A DNA stretch of 64,000 bases from the NCBI RefSeq assembly GCF_002162375.1, contig NZ_CP021425.1, positions 2,725,501-2,789,500 on the forward strand, read 5' to 3'. Of the stretch, positions 35,108-44,157 are shown piece by piece. Position 1 is the first letter of the stretch; each line of letters starts with the position of its first letter. The stretch comes from Oleiphilus messinensis (GTDB taxonomy: Bacteria > Pseudomonadota > Gammaproteobacteria > Pseudomonadales > Oleiphilaceae). The notes under the pieces were generated by a model, which saw only the letters and a program-made list of their open reading frames with translations, was not told the DNA's origin and did no database searches. The position numbers and the translations under genes are program-made.

Positions 35108-36688
35108 TTAATTCACTTCACTTAAAGCCAAATCCTGATAGGTATGGAAAAATTCAGTACAGAAACGATCAATTCTGGCGCAGATATCCAGTGTTGCATC
35201 ATCCATTACAAACAAGCTGGGGTGGTTGATGATTTCACTGAGTTCTTTGGCGAAGGTTTCGATTAATGTTTGGGTTGCACCCTCGAGGACATCGGCGACA
35301 AATTCAGTGGGGGGATACCAGGCTTTAGCGGATTGCATGTCTCTGAATAGCTGACTCATCAATACATTTCGAGGACCTTCCCACAATTCGTTGATGGCCG
35401 AATCCCGATAGAGACGAGGTAAAGAGGAAAAGTCTTCCATAATGCCGTAACCGCCAAACATCGACATGGCTTTGCGAAGCACATCTGTTGAGTCCATTGA
35501 ACCGACCAGCTTTTGTAGCATGATCAGTTCACGAATCTTGAACTGCTTTTTCTTGAATTCCAGCTTTGATTTTTCTTCGCTTGTTGCGCCATCGGTCTTG
35601 AGAAAGTCACGATAAAGTTTAAACGCGCCGGCAGTCGTGCGCTGGGCGAAATAGTTTATTTCATCGATCTGACGCTTCGCCATCGGGAATTGATTCACTT
35701 TCTGGCCAAAGACTTCTCTGAATTCGGTATATTGGGTTGCTTCCCGTGCGGCTCTTAACATGAATGCCGCTGCCGAAAGCCCGACGGTTAAACGTGAATA
35801 AGTCAGTACGATACCGACCACATTTGAAATGCCCTTATCTAAAGGGCCGACAGGATAGGCTACAGCACCATTGAAGGTAAGCTCACCCGATGTAAGTTCG
35901 CTCGTTCCCATCTTCCATTTAATGCGGTCGATGGTATAGCTGTTTCGAATTTCTTTCTCTTTATTACCGGGTAACCACGAGGGCATAACGAACAAGGCAA
36001 CATCCTCCGAGCCTTGGGGTTTTGCGGTGATGACGGCGTAATCTGCATGAGTGGCAGAACAGAAGAATTTGCTACCATATGGCCGCCATACGCCGTCTTC
36101 TTCCAATGCTTCCAACCGATTGGCCTGTACATCTGAACCGCCTTGAATCTCTGACAGGTATTGGGCTCCAATGGCAATATCGCCATCGATCCCTTCTCGG
36201 CAATGCATGAGGATATGTTTTAATTCAGGGGTATCTGCATACTTGTCCAAAAGCTCAACCAAACCCTCAGTACAGGTAACAGGGCAGGAGACACAAGCTT
36301 CGCCGTTCTCATATATCAAAAGCATTTTGATCAATTTGATCCATGGAGACTTTTGTTTATTGAATAGCAATTCACCAAAAACTTCCTGTTCGAGCATCTC
36401 GGTTTCTTTGGGGCGTACGATACGGTCGATACGATTGTGATGCCCATCGTAATGCATCATGTATGGGCGCTTCTCTGGAACGGCTGCTTCATCCGCCAAC
36501 TTCTTCCATCGGAAAGAAACTTTTTTCGATACCTTAATGGCTGCGTCATTAACAGCTTCCCAATCGTCTCCGGCGTAGTATTGGACAACTTTTTGAAGAA
36601 AAGGATCGTCAGTGTAGTAATCGACGTTACTTCGCCACTCCAGAAACCTGTTGAAGTTGTAAGGATTATTCCGGTCCGGTAACGACAT
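35108..36688 (-). CDS. Acyl-CoA dehydrogenase-family protein, long form
   Basis: At 526 residues it is longer than the typical 380-residue enzyme, with about 100 extra N-terminal residues. The core shows the FAD-binding block ISLYLSEIQGGSDVQ-like at QYLSEIQGGSDVQANRLEA. It also has FGQKVNQFPMAKRQIDEI in the helical C-terminal domain and MFGGYGIMEDFSSLPRLYRD. The C-terminal LWEGPRNVLMSQ holds Glu at the medium-chain catalytic-base position. A Cys-rich segment CVSCPVTCTEG lies in the N-terminal half. GGTGAG precedes the ATG at 36688. It is the first gene of the leftward operon. Its own promoter (38675-38704) is now about 2 kb away because of the TnpB element. Confidence 0.88.
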   Translation of the reverse strand: MSLPDRNNPYNFNRFLEWRSNVDYYTDDPFLQKVVQYYAGDDWEAVNDAAIKVSKKVSFRWKKLADEAAVPEKRPYMMHYDGHHNRIDRIVRPKETEMLEQEVFGELLFNKQKSPWIKLIKMLLIYENGEACVSCPVTCTEGLVELLDKYADTPELKHILMHCREGIDGDIAIGAQYLSEIQGGSDVQANRLEALEEDGVWRPYGSKFFCSATHADYAVITAKPQGSEDVALFVMPSWLPGNKEKEIRNSYTIDRIKWKMGTSELTSGELTFNGAVAYPVGPLDKGISNVVGIVLTYSRLTVGLSAAAFMLRAAREATQYTEFREVFGQKVNQFPMAKRQIDEINYFAQRTTAGAFKLYRDFLKTDGATSEEKSKLEFKKKQFKIRELIMLQKLVGSMDSTDVLRKAMSMFGGYGIMEDFSSLPRLYRDSAINELWEGPRNVLMSQLFRDMQSAKAWYPPTEFVADVLEGATQTLIETFAKELSEIINHPSLFVMDDATLDICARIDRFCTEFFHTYQDLALSEVN

Positions 36689-36745
36689 AGCTCACCGTTT
36701 TCACAAACCTGCTTAAACCTACTCAAGGTTTAAACGAGCCTATCC

Positions 36746-38401
36746 CTACAGCGCAGGGTGCGCGGAAAGCAGGGTTACGCTTTCCTGAATCAAGTCGGGA
36801 CTCATGCCCGGTCTACCATCAAGGCGAGCCTCGACGGAGTAACTAACCCGATTCACACGACGAAAGTGACGCCAACCGCTCAGAAAATCTAATGATTTTT
36901 CGAGTGGTTGGTACCAACGCTGAAGTTTGTTGTAATACTGATAATCCCCGAGCGCCATCCTTACAGGCGGATGCTCGGTCTTAACGGTACCCTTCGCGTT
37001 AATACCAATGAGTTGTTTTGGCGGCTTTTCTTTGAAGCCATAATGCCGACGACCAATCACTAACGCGGCCGCATGGTGATCTGAGAAACCGTGTCGATCG
37101 CGATATTTCATCCGCCCCAATAATGAGGTATAAGCCGGATTGACGTGATATAGGCGTATGCCGCGTTTAATGCTTTGCGTTTCAATCAAGTCCTTGATCT
37201 TACCGTAAGCAAAGGCATTCAACATGCGGGCATACTGAGGATGATCCTGCTTTTGGTATTGCCGTTTCTTCTGCTGAAAATCCAGCTTTTCGATCACCAC
37301 CGCTTTACCTTGCTGCGCGGCAAAGTCCATCAGGTCTCGTACAGCATCCCCAATAATGGCCGCCCGTTGAGCATCATTCTTATAGTGTAACGGTAAGTCA
37401 AACGTTCGGTGTTGCAGTGGGTTACCGCTTCGATCCAGCTCGACGACCGCTAAGTGGTTCGGGTTGACATCTACACCGATGACACCTTGATCATCATCGA
37501 TCCACTCTGCTTGCGCTGTTGGTCCTGCCACTTCCACGCTAACGAGTAACCGCCAACCTTTTTTGTCTCGCTTAAATCGAAAACTCAGGGGTTGCCCTTT
37601 GATTGATTTATCGAGTTTTTTAACCTGATTCTGCCAAACGGCTTGGGCAATCGCCGCCTTTCCATGCTTGAATTGCAGGCGATCAATGTTAATGGTCGTG
37701 CCAAACGTGGCGCGTAATTGATGGGGCACCAAGAGTTTTAGCTGGTAAGCATCTTCTTGCTCACTGGGCGATAGCTGGGCATTTTGACAGCCCCAGGATT
37801 CATCATGAGAACCCACTAATAGAAATTCACGGTGTCGCGCTTCGTGCCAGCGACATTGCCAATCCCTGATCCCTTCATTGGATTTTAGTGTTTGTCGCTC
37901 TTTCAGCAGCTTTCGACCGCCGAAACAAATGGGGGTTTTATTTTCCTGTTTTTCGGCCACCAAGGCAGCCTGCTTTCGCTGCCAACGACGCAGTTTCACT
38001 TCCTTCTGTCGTAGTGTGTTGCGAAGTTTTTTGGCCTGTTGCGGGCAGCCTTTCTCTGCAACATGATCACAGCGCTTCTCTAGTTTGTTGAGCGTTTTCT
38101 CCAGCTGTTTGATTTTAACTTCCAGCGTCACCAGCCGGTTGTTTCGATTGGTTTGGTAAGACTGGATTAAACCTTTAATGCTTTGCCGGACGCCTTGAAA
38201 CACCCGATAGCTGAACGGCATCCCCATTTCATGCATAAACTGGGTACGACTCAATTGCTGGGCTTTAGGCTTTTGTAAGTTAGCAAACCAATGAAACTTC
38301 ACTTGATTCCACAGCTCGGCATATTGACACAATGCCGCATCCTGCTCATAAATCAAATCAAGTCGGGTTTCAAACGTGAGTGTTTTCGTTGGCGTATCCA
38401 C
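36746..38401 (-). CDS. tnpB: TnpB-related RuvC nuclease without zinc ribbon
   Basis: TnpB proteins are RNA-guided nucleases of IS605/IS607 elements. This 551-residue form is long. A coiled-coil-like basic insert (EVKIKQLEKTLNKLEKRC) sits at about residues 90-150. The RuvC acids are present: Asp in GVIGVDVNPNHLAVVELD (around 310), Glu in AVVIEKLDF (around 371) and Asp in HGFSDHHAAALVIGRR (around 441). The CxxC...CxxC zinc ribbon that normally lies between the last two is missing; the region reads NPAYTSLLGRMKYRDRHGFS. I chose the GTG at 38401, just after the HTH stop and an AAGAG; the frame is open further upstream, to 38500. It belongs to the TnpB-related accessory group rather than classic TnpB. 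Confidence 0.85.
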   Translation of the reverse strand: MDTPTKTLTFETRLDLIYEQDAALCQYAELWNQVKFHWFANLQKPKAQQLSRTQFMHEMGMPFSYRVFQGVRQSIKGLIQSYQTNRNNRLVTLEVKIKQLEKTLNKLEKRCDHVAEKGCPQQAKKLRNTLRQKEVKLRRWQRKQAALVAEKQENKTPICFGGRKLLKERQTLKSNEGIRDWQCRWHEARHREFLLVGSHDESWGCQNAQLSPSEQEDAYQLKLLVPHQLRATFGTTINIDRLQFKHGKAAIAQAVWQNQVKKLDKSIKGQPLSFRFKRDKKGWRLLVSVEVAGPTAQAEWIDDDQGVIGVDVNPNHLAVVELDRSGNPLQHRTFDLPLHYKNDAQRAAIIGDAVRDLMDFAAQQGKAVVIEKLDFQQKKRQYQKQDHPQYARMLNAFAYGKIKDLIETQSIKRGIRLYHVNPAYTSLLGRMKYRDRHGFSDHHAAALVIGRRHYGFKEKPPKQLIGINAKGTVKTEHPPVRMALGDYQYYNKLQRWYQPLEKSLDFLSGWRHFRRVNRVSYSVEARLDGRPGMSPDLIQESVTLLSAHPAL

Positions 38402-38414
38402 TAGGCGATGGCTC

Positions 38415-38543
38415 TTAACGACTATGGTCACCCGGCGTACGGAAATCTGAGAAAAATCGTGATTCTTTTTCCCAGCGACGAAGGGTGGAAACGGCCACAC
38501 CCAGGAGAAAAGCGGCAGCGCCTATCGATAGAAATTCAGCCAT
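38415..38543 (-). CDS. 42-residue MerR-like HTH peptide (IS607 TnpA N-terminus only)
   Basis: The ATG at 38543 lies 8 bases after a strong GGAGG. The product is one MerR-type helix-turn-helix, LSIGAAAFLLGVAVSTLRRW, followed by EKESRFFSDFRTPGDHSR and a stop. The second half matches the RTPGGHRRY wing of IS607 serine recombinases. The catalytic resolvase domain that should follow is absent; tnpB begins 14 bases after the stop. It is either a decayed TnpA or a small DNA-binding protein retained to bind the element end or regulate tnpB. Confidence 0.72.
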   Translation of the reverse strand: MAEFLSIGAAAFLLGVAVSTLRRWEKESRFFSDFRTPGDHSR

Positions 38544-38605
38544 GATCATCACCTCCATCCATGAGAAAACAATACTGTACAAGCTACTGTATATGAGTAG
38601 GTTTA

Positions 38606-39055
38606 GTCAAGTATTTCGTTAGCTGTTAAAGCCCTTCATAGTGATTATTTGAGATGTGACAACTGTTATAGAAAATCTTATTGTATAACGTATGTTATAG
38701 TCAATAGTTATGTTGTGAATTTGTATTCATCATTTAGGGGTTGCGAGGTCAGTACTGAGTGAATCAAATATATTCCTGGCAGGTATCGCAGGTACTTGAG
38801 GAAAGAGGAAAACGGTTGGAATTGATTTGTCAGCTGTTTCGATGCCAGTTTAGGAAACAATATTGATGATTGGGTGCTTTTATAGCGGGTGACTTTTTGG
38901 AATAGACTGAGGGATAAACGAATCTGGGAGTATGTACGGTAAAGTTCTGATTTTCTGGCGATATTGGATGCCGGGTTTGCAAGTTATAATTTTAAGCTGA
39001 AATATTCGAAGGATTAAGGTTGCAAAATTTAGGCGTAACTAGGACGTTTGAAGCA
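38606..39055. other. Upstream region of the interrupted operon and tRNA 3' flank
   Basis: It contains the operator-D promoter at 38675-38704. A 35-codon frame from GTG 38759 has a protein-like look (MNQIYSWQVSQVLEERGKRL) but no ribosome site or known family, so I do not call it. I see nothing else between 38866 and the tRNA. Confidence 0.45.
38675..38704 (-). promoter_or_regulatory. Sigma-70 promoter with operator D in its spacer
   Basis: On the minus strand: -35 TTGACT (38699-38704), an 18-bp spacer and -10 TAAGAT (38675-38680). The spacer holds TATAACGTATGTTATA (38684-38699), a perfect copy of the TATAAC-N4-GTTATA word. It points leftward, toward the acyl-CoA dehydrogenase operon at 36688. 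The TnpB element lies between. Confidence 0.78.
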
Positions 39056-39142
39056 TGGTACCAGAGGCCGGACTCGAACCGGCACGCCATTGCTGGCAAG
39101 GGATTTTGAATCCCTCATGTCTACCAATTTCATCACTCTGGC
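39056..39142 (-). tRNA. tRNA-Leu (anticodon CAA)
   Basis: An 87-nt type II tRNA with a long variable arm and an encoded CCA end. The acceptor arms GCCAGAG and CTCTGGT pair (one G-U). The anticodon stem-loop GGGATTCAAAATCCC shows CAA. The T-arm GCCGGTTCGAGTCCGGC is canonical. It is transcribed leftward from a strong promoter at 39235-39262, divergent from queA. Confidence 0.97.
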
Positions 39143-39234
39143 ACTTTTTCGAGCTTTCGCTTTACCAATGTTTATTGGTTTGCGTTAGATCGGAAGGTTG
39201 TTTCAAGTGCGTTGTTAACCACTTGAGGCTGCGC

Positions 39235-39262
39235 ATTATACGTAAAAAAAAAGGCTCGTCAA
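39235..39262 (-). promoter_or_regulatory. Promoter of tRNA-Leu
   Basis: On the minus strand TTGACG (39257-39262) and a perfect TATAAT (39235-39240) are 16 bp apart. A GC-rich discriminator (GCGCAGCC) follows, typical of stable-RNA promoters under stringent control. The tRNA begins about 90 bases further on, leaving a 5' leader to be processed. Confidence 0.78.
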
Positions 39263-39423
39263 CAGGTCTGCAGAGAATAAATTACATTTTTTTTAAATGA
39301 TTGATCCTGTGTCGATTTATTGTCCGGAGCTGGTGGAAAATCCGATGGGAGTGGTCGGGATTGAATGGCATCAAAACGGCTTTTTCGCTACTCTATGCGC
39401 CACTTTATGTACTTGAGCACAAT

Positions 39424-40473
39424 ATGAACGTTTCTGACTTTGATTATGAACTCCCCGATGAATTGATAGCTCGTTTCCCGTCACCGGAGCGGGCATCGAG
39501 CAGATTGCTTTGTCTTGATAAGCACAACGGTGAGGTAGTACATCGCCAATTCAAAGATGTTTTGGCCTTGATCGAACCCGGAGATCTTCTTGTTTTTAAT
39601 GATACCCGTGTAATTCCGGCCCGTTTGTTCGGTCGTAAAGCAACCGGGGGCAGAATAGAAGTACTGGTAGAGCGGTTGCTGGGGGATGGTACGGCGCTCG
39701 CGCATATTCGTTCCAGTAAATCACCAAAGCCGGGCAGTTTGCTTTATGTTGACGAATTTGAGAATCAGCAGGAAGGTTTGAGCGCTGCGCCAGAGCTGGA
39801 GATGACGGGGCGGCAAGGAGAGCTGTTTGAAATACGTGGCTTAGCCGGGAAAAATATACTGGATATTCTCAATCAGAAAGGTCATATGCCTTTGCCGCCT
39901 TATATAGACCGTGCAGATGTGGAGTCAGACCGCGAACGTTATCAAACTGTCTATAGCAAGCGCGAAGGCGCCGTCGCCGCTCCGACAGCCGGACTGCATT
40001 TTGATGATGAGCTGCTGCGCACTTTGCAGGAAAAGGGCGCGGAAATGGCCTATGTTACTTTGCATGTTGGAGCTGGAACGTTTCAGCCAGTCCGCGTCGA
40101 TAATATCGAAGATCATATTATGCATTCAGAATGGCTCGAAGTCGGGGCTGAAGTTTGTGCCAAGGTCAATGCGACTCGGGCACGAGGCGGGCGCGTAATC
40201 GCTGTAGGTACGACCAGCGTACGGTCACTGGAAACGGCCAGCGCAGCGGGCGCGATTGCGCCCTATGCCGGCGAGACAGATATATTTATTTATCCCGGTT
40301 ATGAGTTTAAGACGGTTGATGCACTGATAACCAATTTCCACCTTCCGGAATCGACATTGATCATGTTGATCAGTGCGCTGGCAGGGCGAGAGAATGTTTT
40401 GGCGGCTTATCAGGAAGCCATCGAGCACCGGTACCGTTTTTTCAGTTACGGGGATGCCATGTTCATTGGCTAA
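39424..40473 (+). CDS. queA: S-adenosylmethionine:tRNA ribosyltransferase-isomerase
   Basis: Makes epoxyqueuosine in tRNA from 7-aminomethyl-7-deazaguanine and the ribosyl group of SAM. The 349-residue length fits. The product opens [20 protein letters not shown], the usual QueA start, so I use ATG 39424 rather than the frame opening at 39301. [49 protein letters not shown] and [19 protein letters not shown] are family blocks. tgt follows after 64 bases; the two enzymes act in the same queuosine pathway. Confidence 0.97.
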   Translation: MNVSDFDYELPDELIARFPSPERASSRLLCLDKHNGEVVHRQFKDVLALIEPGDLLVFNDTRVIPARLFGRKATGGRIEVLVERLLGDGTALAHIRSSKSPKPGSLLYVDEFENQQEGLSAAPELEMTGRQGELFEIRGLAGKNILDILNQKGHMPLPPYIDRADVESDRERYQTVYSKREGAVAAPTAGLHFDDELLRTLQEKGAEMAYVTLHVGAGTFQPVRVDNIEDHIMHSEWLEVGAEVCAKVNATRARGGRVIAVGTTSVRSLETASAAGAIAPYAGETDIFIYPGYEFKTVDALITNFHLPESTLIMLISALAGRENVLAAYQEAIEHRYRFFSYGDAMFIG

Positions 40474-40531
40474 GCTATGTCATTCTCGAGTGCGAAAAGA
40501 TTAATTTAAAAGTATAAATTTTGGGGAGTAG

Positions 40532-41671
<1,140 letters not shown>

Positions 41672-41856
41672 AATAGGTAGGTGGGGCGCAGATTAGAATT
41701 GATATCCATATTTTTACAATAATATTTTGGTATTTTTTTAGTTAAGCCTTGCTATATCGGTCGAATGGCCCCATTAAGACAGTCACGATTTTGAATGCGC
41801 CCGAGAGTCGCTTGGGCGCAAAATGCATTTTTATAATTTGTTTTTGGAGAGAAAGA

Positions 41857-42222
41857 ATGAAAAATCTGTTAGCCCCGGTTTTAACCGTTTTGATTGGGTT
41901 GCTGCCTGCCGCAGCATGGGCGGAGCCCGCACCGGGAGCAGGGCAAAGTGGTCTTGTGCAGTTATTGTTCTTCGGTGGTTTTATTCTGATCTTTTACTTC
42001 CTGATGTGGCGCCCTCAGTCCAAGCGTGCTAAAGAGCACAAAGAGCTTATTGGTGGCTTGTCAAAAGGTGATGAAGTCATTACCAATGGCGGAATCGCCG
42101 GACGGATTGTGCGTGTTAAAGACGACTTTATTGTTATAGAGGTGTCCGACAACGTAGAAATCAAGGTGCAAAAAGTAGCTGTGGCTGCCGCTTTGCCGAA
42201 AGGAACCCTTAAGGAAGTGTAA
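41857..42222 (+). CDS. yajC: Preprotein translocase subunit YajC
   Basis: A 121-residue inner-membrane accessory protein of SecDF. A cleavable-looking N-terminal hydrophobic stretch (LLAPVLTVLIGLLPAAAWA) is followed by the single membrane helix QLLFFGGFILIFYFLMWRPQ. The cytoplasmic KGDEVITNGGIAGRIVRV block is that of YajC. The ATG at 41857 follows GGAGAGAAAG; the frame is open from 41749 without support. It is 43 bases upstream of secD. Confidence 0.95.
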   Translation: MKNLLAPVLTVLIGLLPAAAWAEPAPGAGQSGLVQLLFFGGFILIFYFLMWRPQSKRAKEHKELIGGLSKGDEVITNGGIAGRIVRVKDDFIVIEVSDNVEIKVQKVAVAAALPKGTLKEV

Positions 42223-42265
42223 CTCCTCGGATTGCACGGTAAGAAAATAAGGATAAGGGATCCCG

Positions 42266-44113
42266 ATGCTGAATAAATACCCTCTCTGGAAAAATCTGTT
42301 GATCCTGGTTGTTATGGCAATCGGGGCAATTTATGCAATGCCGAATTTGTACCCTGATGATTATGCTGTACAGATTACCGGCACAAAAACTTCCATCGAA
42401 GTAAGCACCGCCCAGCTTGAAAAAGCGGAAAGCGCACTGAAGAAGGCTGGTTTGAGTTATCGTGACGCCGAGTTTGTGAATGGTCAGGCCATGCTGCGCT
42501 TCGATTCTGGCGAAACGCAGTTGGCCGCCAAAGATGCAATTCAGCAAGCGCTCGGCAGTGATTACCTGGTTGCGTTGAATCTCGCGCAAACCACGCCTGA
42601 CTGGTTGCGGGATATTGGCGCCGGGCCGATGAAGTTGGGCCTGGATCTCCGTGGTGGTGTGCACTTCCTGTTGGAAGTTGATATGGAGCAGGCGGTTAAT
42701 CAGCGTCTGGAGATCGCCGCAGCCGAGATCAAGCGAAATCTGCGAGAAGAGCGCATTCGGTACCGTGGTATCGAGATAGAAAAAGATCGAACCCTGATGG
42801 TCCGGTTTTCCAGTGATGAAGAGCGTGCTAAGGGTTTTTCATTTGTGCGTCGGGGTTATCCTGAATACGAAGTTCGTGAGATTGAAAGCGATGGTGCATT
42901 GTATCTCCGCTTGAGAATGACGGATGCCAAGGTAAAAGAAATCGCCGACTATGCGGTTAAACAGAACCTGACGACGTTGCGTAACCGTGTCAATGAGTTG
43001 GGGGTCGCTGAACCGTTAGTGCAGAAACAGGGTCAGAATCGTATCGTTGTTGAATTACCCGGAATTCAGGATACGGCGAGGGCCAAGCGCATCATTGGTA
43101 AAACTGCGAATCTCCAGTTCCGGCTGGAAGCCAAGCATGATGCCGATTTTGCCAGCTCCGAGGAGTTTTCATTTCGCTCTGAGCCGTCGCGTACGGCGCG
43201 TATTGAGCGTGAAATCATTGTTACCGGTGAAAGTGTAGCCAACGCCAATCAGAACTTTGACGAAAACGGTCAGCCGCAAGTTAATATTACCCTCGACAGT
43301 ACCGGGGGTAAGATTATGTCCGATGTGACCTATAGCGCGATAAAGCGCAGAATGGCGGTTATTTTTATTGAGCACAAACTTGATGATCTCAGTGGCTCTC
43401 GGGAAGAAGGGGTTGCACCCAAGCGATCTGTAGAGCGGCACATTATCAGCTTGGCGACGATTCAGTCTCAATTGGGCAGCAGCTTCCGGATTACCGGGCT
43501 GGACTCGATTCAAGAGGCGTCCGAGCTGGCACTGCTGTTACGGGCGGGGGCGCTTGCTGCTCCGATCTATTTCGTTGAAGAGCGGACTGTGGGGCCGAGT
43601 CTTGGTGAGCAAAACATTAAAGCTGGTGTAGAGTCGGTCTTGATTGGTTTTGGGCTGGTGCTTTTGTTTATGATTGGTTACTACAAAGCATTTGGTATTA
43701 TCGCTAATATCGCACTGACCTTTAACCTCGTTTTACTGCTGGCGTTTATGTCCATAATGGGGGCAACGCTCACCTTGCCTGGTATAGCCGGTATCGTGTT
43801 GACTGTCGGGATGGCGGTGGATGCAAATGTGTTGATTTTTGAGCGGATAAAAGAAGAGCTTAGAAATGGCCTGCCGGTACAATCCGCAATTCATGCTGGC
43901 TTCAGTCGTGCATTCGTTGCGATTTTCGATGCGAATATTACGACGCTCATTGTTGCAGTCATATTGTTTGCGGTTGGCACGGGGCCAGTCAAAGGGTTCG
44001 CAGTGACGTTGTCGATCGGTATTATGACGTCGATGTTCACGGCTATCATGTTTACCCGATTCCTGATCAATCTGGTGTATGGCAGAAGACAGCTCAACAA
44101 GCTGCTTATCTGA
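42266..44113 (+). CDS. secD: Protein translocase subunit SecD
   Basis: Drives late steps of Sec export with the proton motive force. The 615-residue length is standard. The N-terminal membrane helix is followed by a large periplasmic domain with LGLDLRGGVHFLLEVDM. The C-terminal half has six membrane helices with VGMAVDANVLIFERIKEELR (SecD D5 motif) and AFSRAFVAIFDANITTL-like sequence. GATAAGGGATCCCG precedes the ATG at 42266. It forms an operon with yajC and secF. Confidence 0.97.
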   Translation: MLNKYPLWKNLLILVVMAIGAIYAMPNLYPDDYAVQITGTKTSIEVSTAQLEKAESALKKAGLSYRDAEFVNGQAMLRFDSGETQLAAKDAIQQALGSDYLVALNLAQTTPDWLRDIGAGPMKLGLDLRGGVHFLLEVDMEQAVNQRLEIAAAEIKRNLREERIRYRGIEIEKDRTLMVRFSSDEERAKGFSFVRRGYPEYEVREIESDGALYLRLRMTDAKVKEIADYAVKQNLTTLRNRVNELGVAEPLVQKQGQNRIVVELPGIQDTARAKRIIGKTANLQFRLEAKHDADFASSEEFSFRSEPSRTARIEREIIVTGESVANANQNFDENGQPQVNITLDSTGGKIMSDVTYSAIKRRMAVIFIEHKLDDLSGSREEGVAPKRSVERHIISLATIQSQLGSSFRITGLDSIQEASELALLLRAGALAAPIYFVEERTVGPSLGEQNIKAGVESVLIGFGLVLLFMIGYYKAFGIIANIALTFNLVLLLAFMSIMGATLTLPGIAGIVLTVGMAVDANVLIFERIKEELRNGLPVQSAIHAGFSRAFVAIFDANITTLIVAVILFAVGTGPVKGFAVTLSIGIMTSMFTAIMFTRFLINLVYGRRQLNKLLI

Positions 44114-44157
44114 CCCGATTAACCGAGATTCGATCTGAAGAATAGTGGAGCTCAAAA

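Larger units (their letters stand above)
36714..38605 (-). mobile_element. TnpB-type element (IS607-like) with a HTH-only TnpA
   Basis: The span is approximate. It is set by perfect 12-bp inverted sequences, TAAACCTACTCA at 36714-36725 and TGAGTAGGTTTA at 38594-38605, which flank the two genes. IS607/IS605-type elements lack true terminal inverted repeats and target duplications, so the real ends may differ by some tens of bases. At the tnpB 3' end AAACCT-ACTCA-AGGTTT could form a hairpin where a reRNA (omegaRNA) would end. Two direct repeats TACTGTA (38573-38579, 38585-38591) lie before the HTH gene. The element separates the operator-D promoter from the acyl-CoA dehydrogenase operon. Confidence 0.7.

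Noticed and set aside
38759-38866. 35-codon frame from GTG upstream of operator D
   Set aside because: Protein-like composition but no ribosome site, no family and no context.
39301-39423. Longer N-terminus for QueA
   Set aside because: The 41 extra residues do not resemble QueA, whose conserved start [11 protein letters not shown] begins at 39424.
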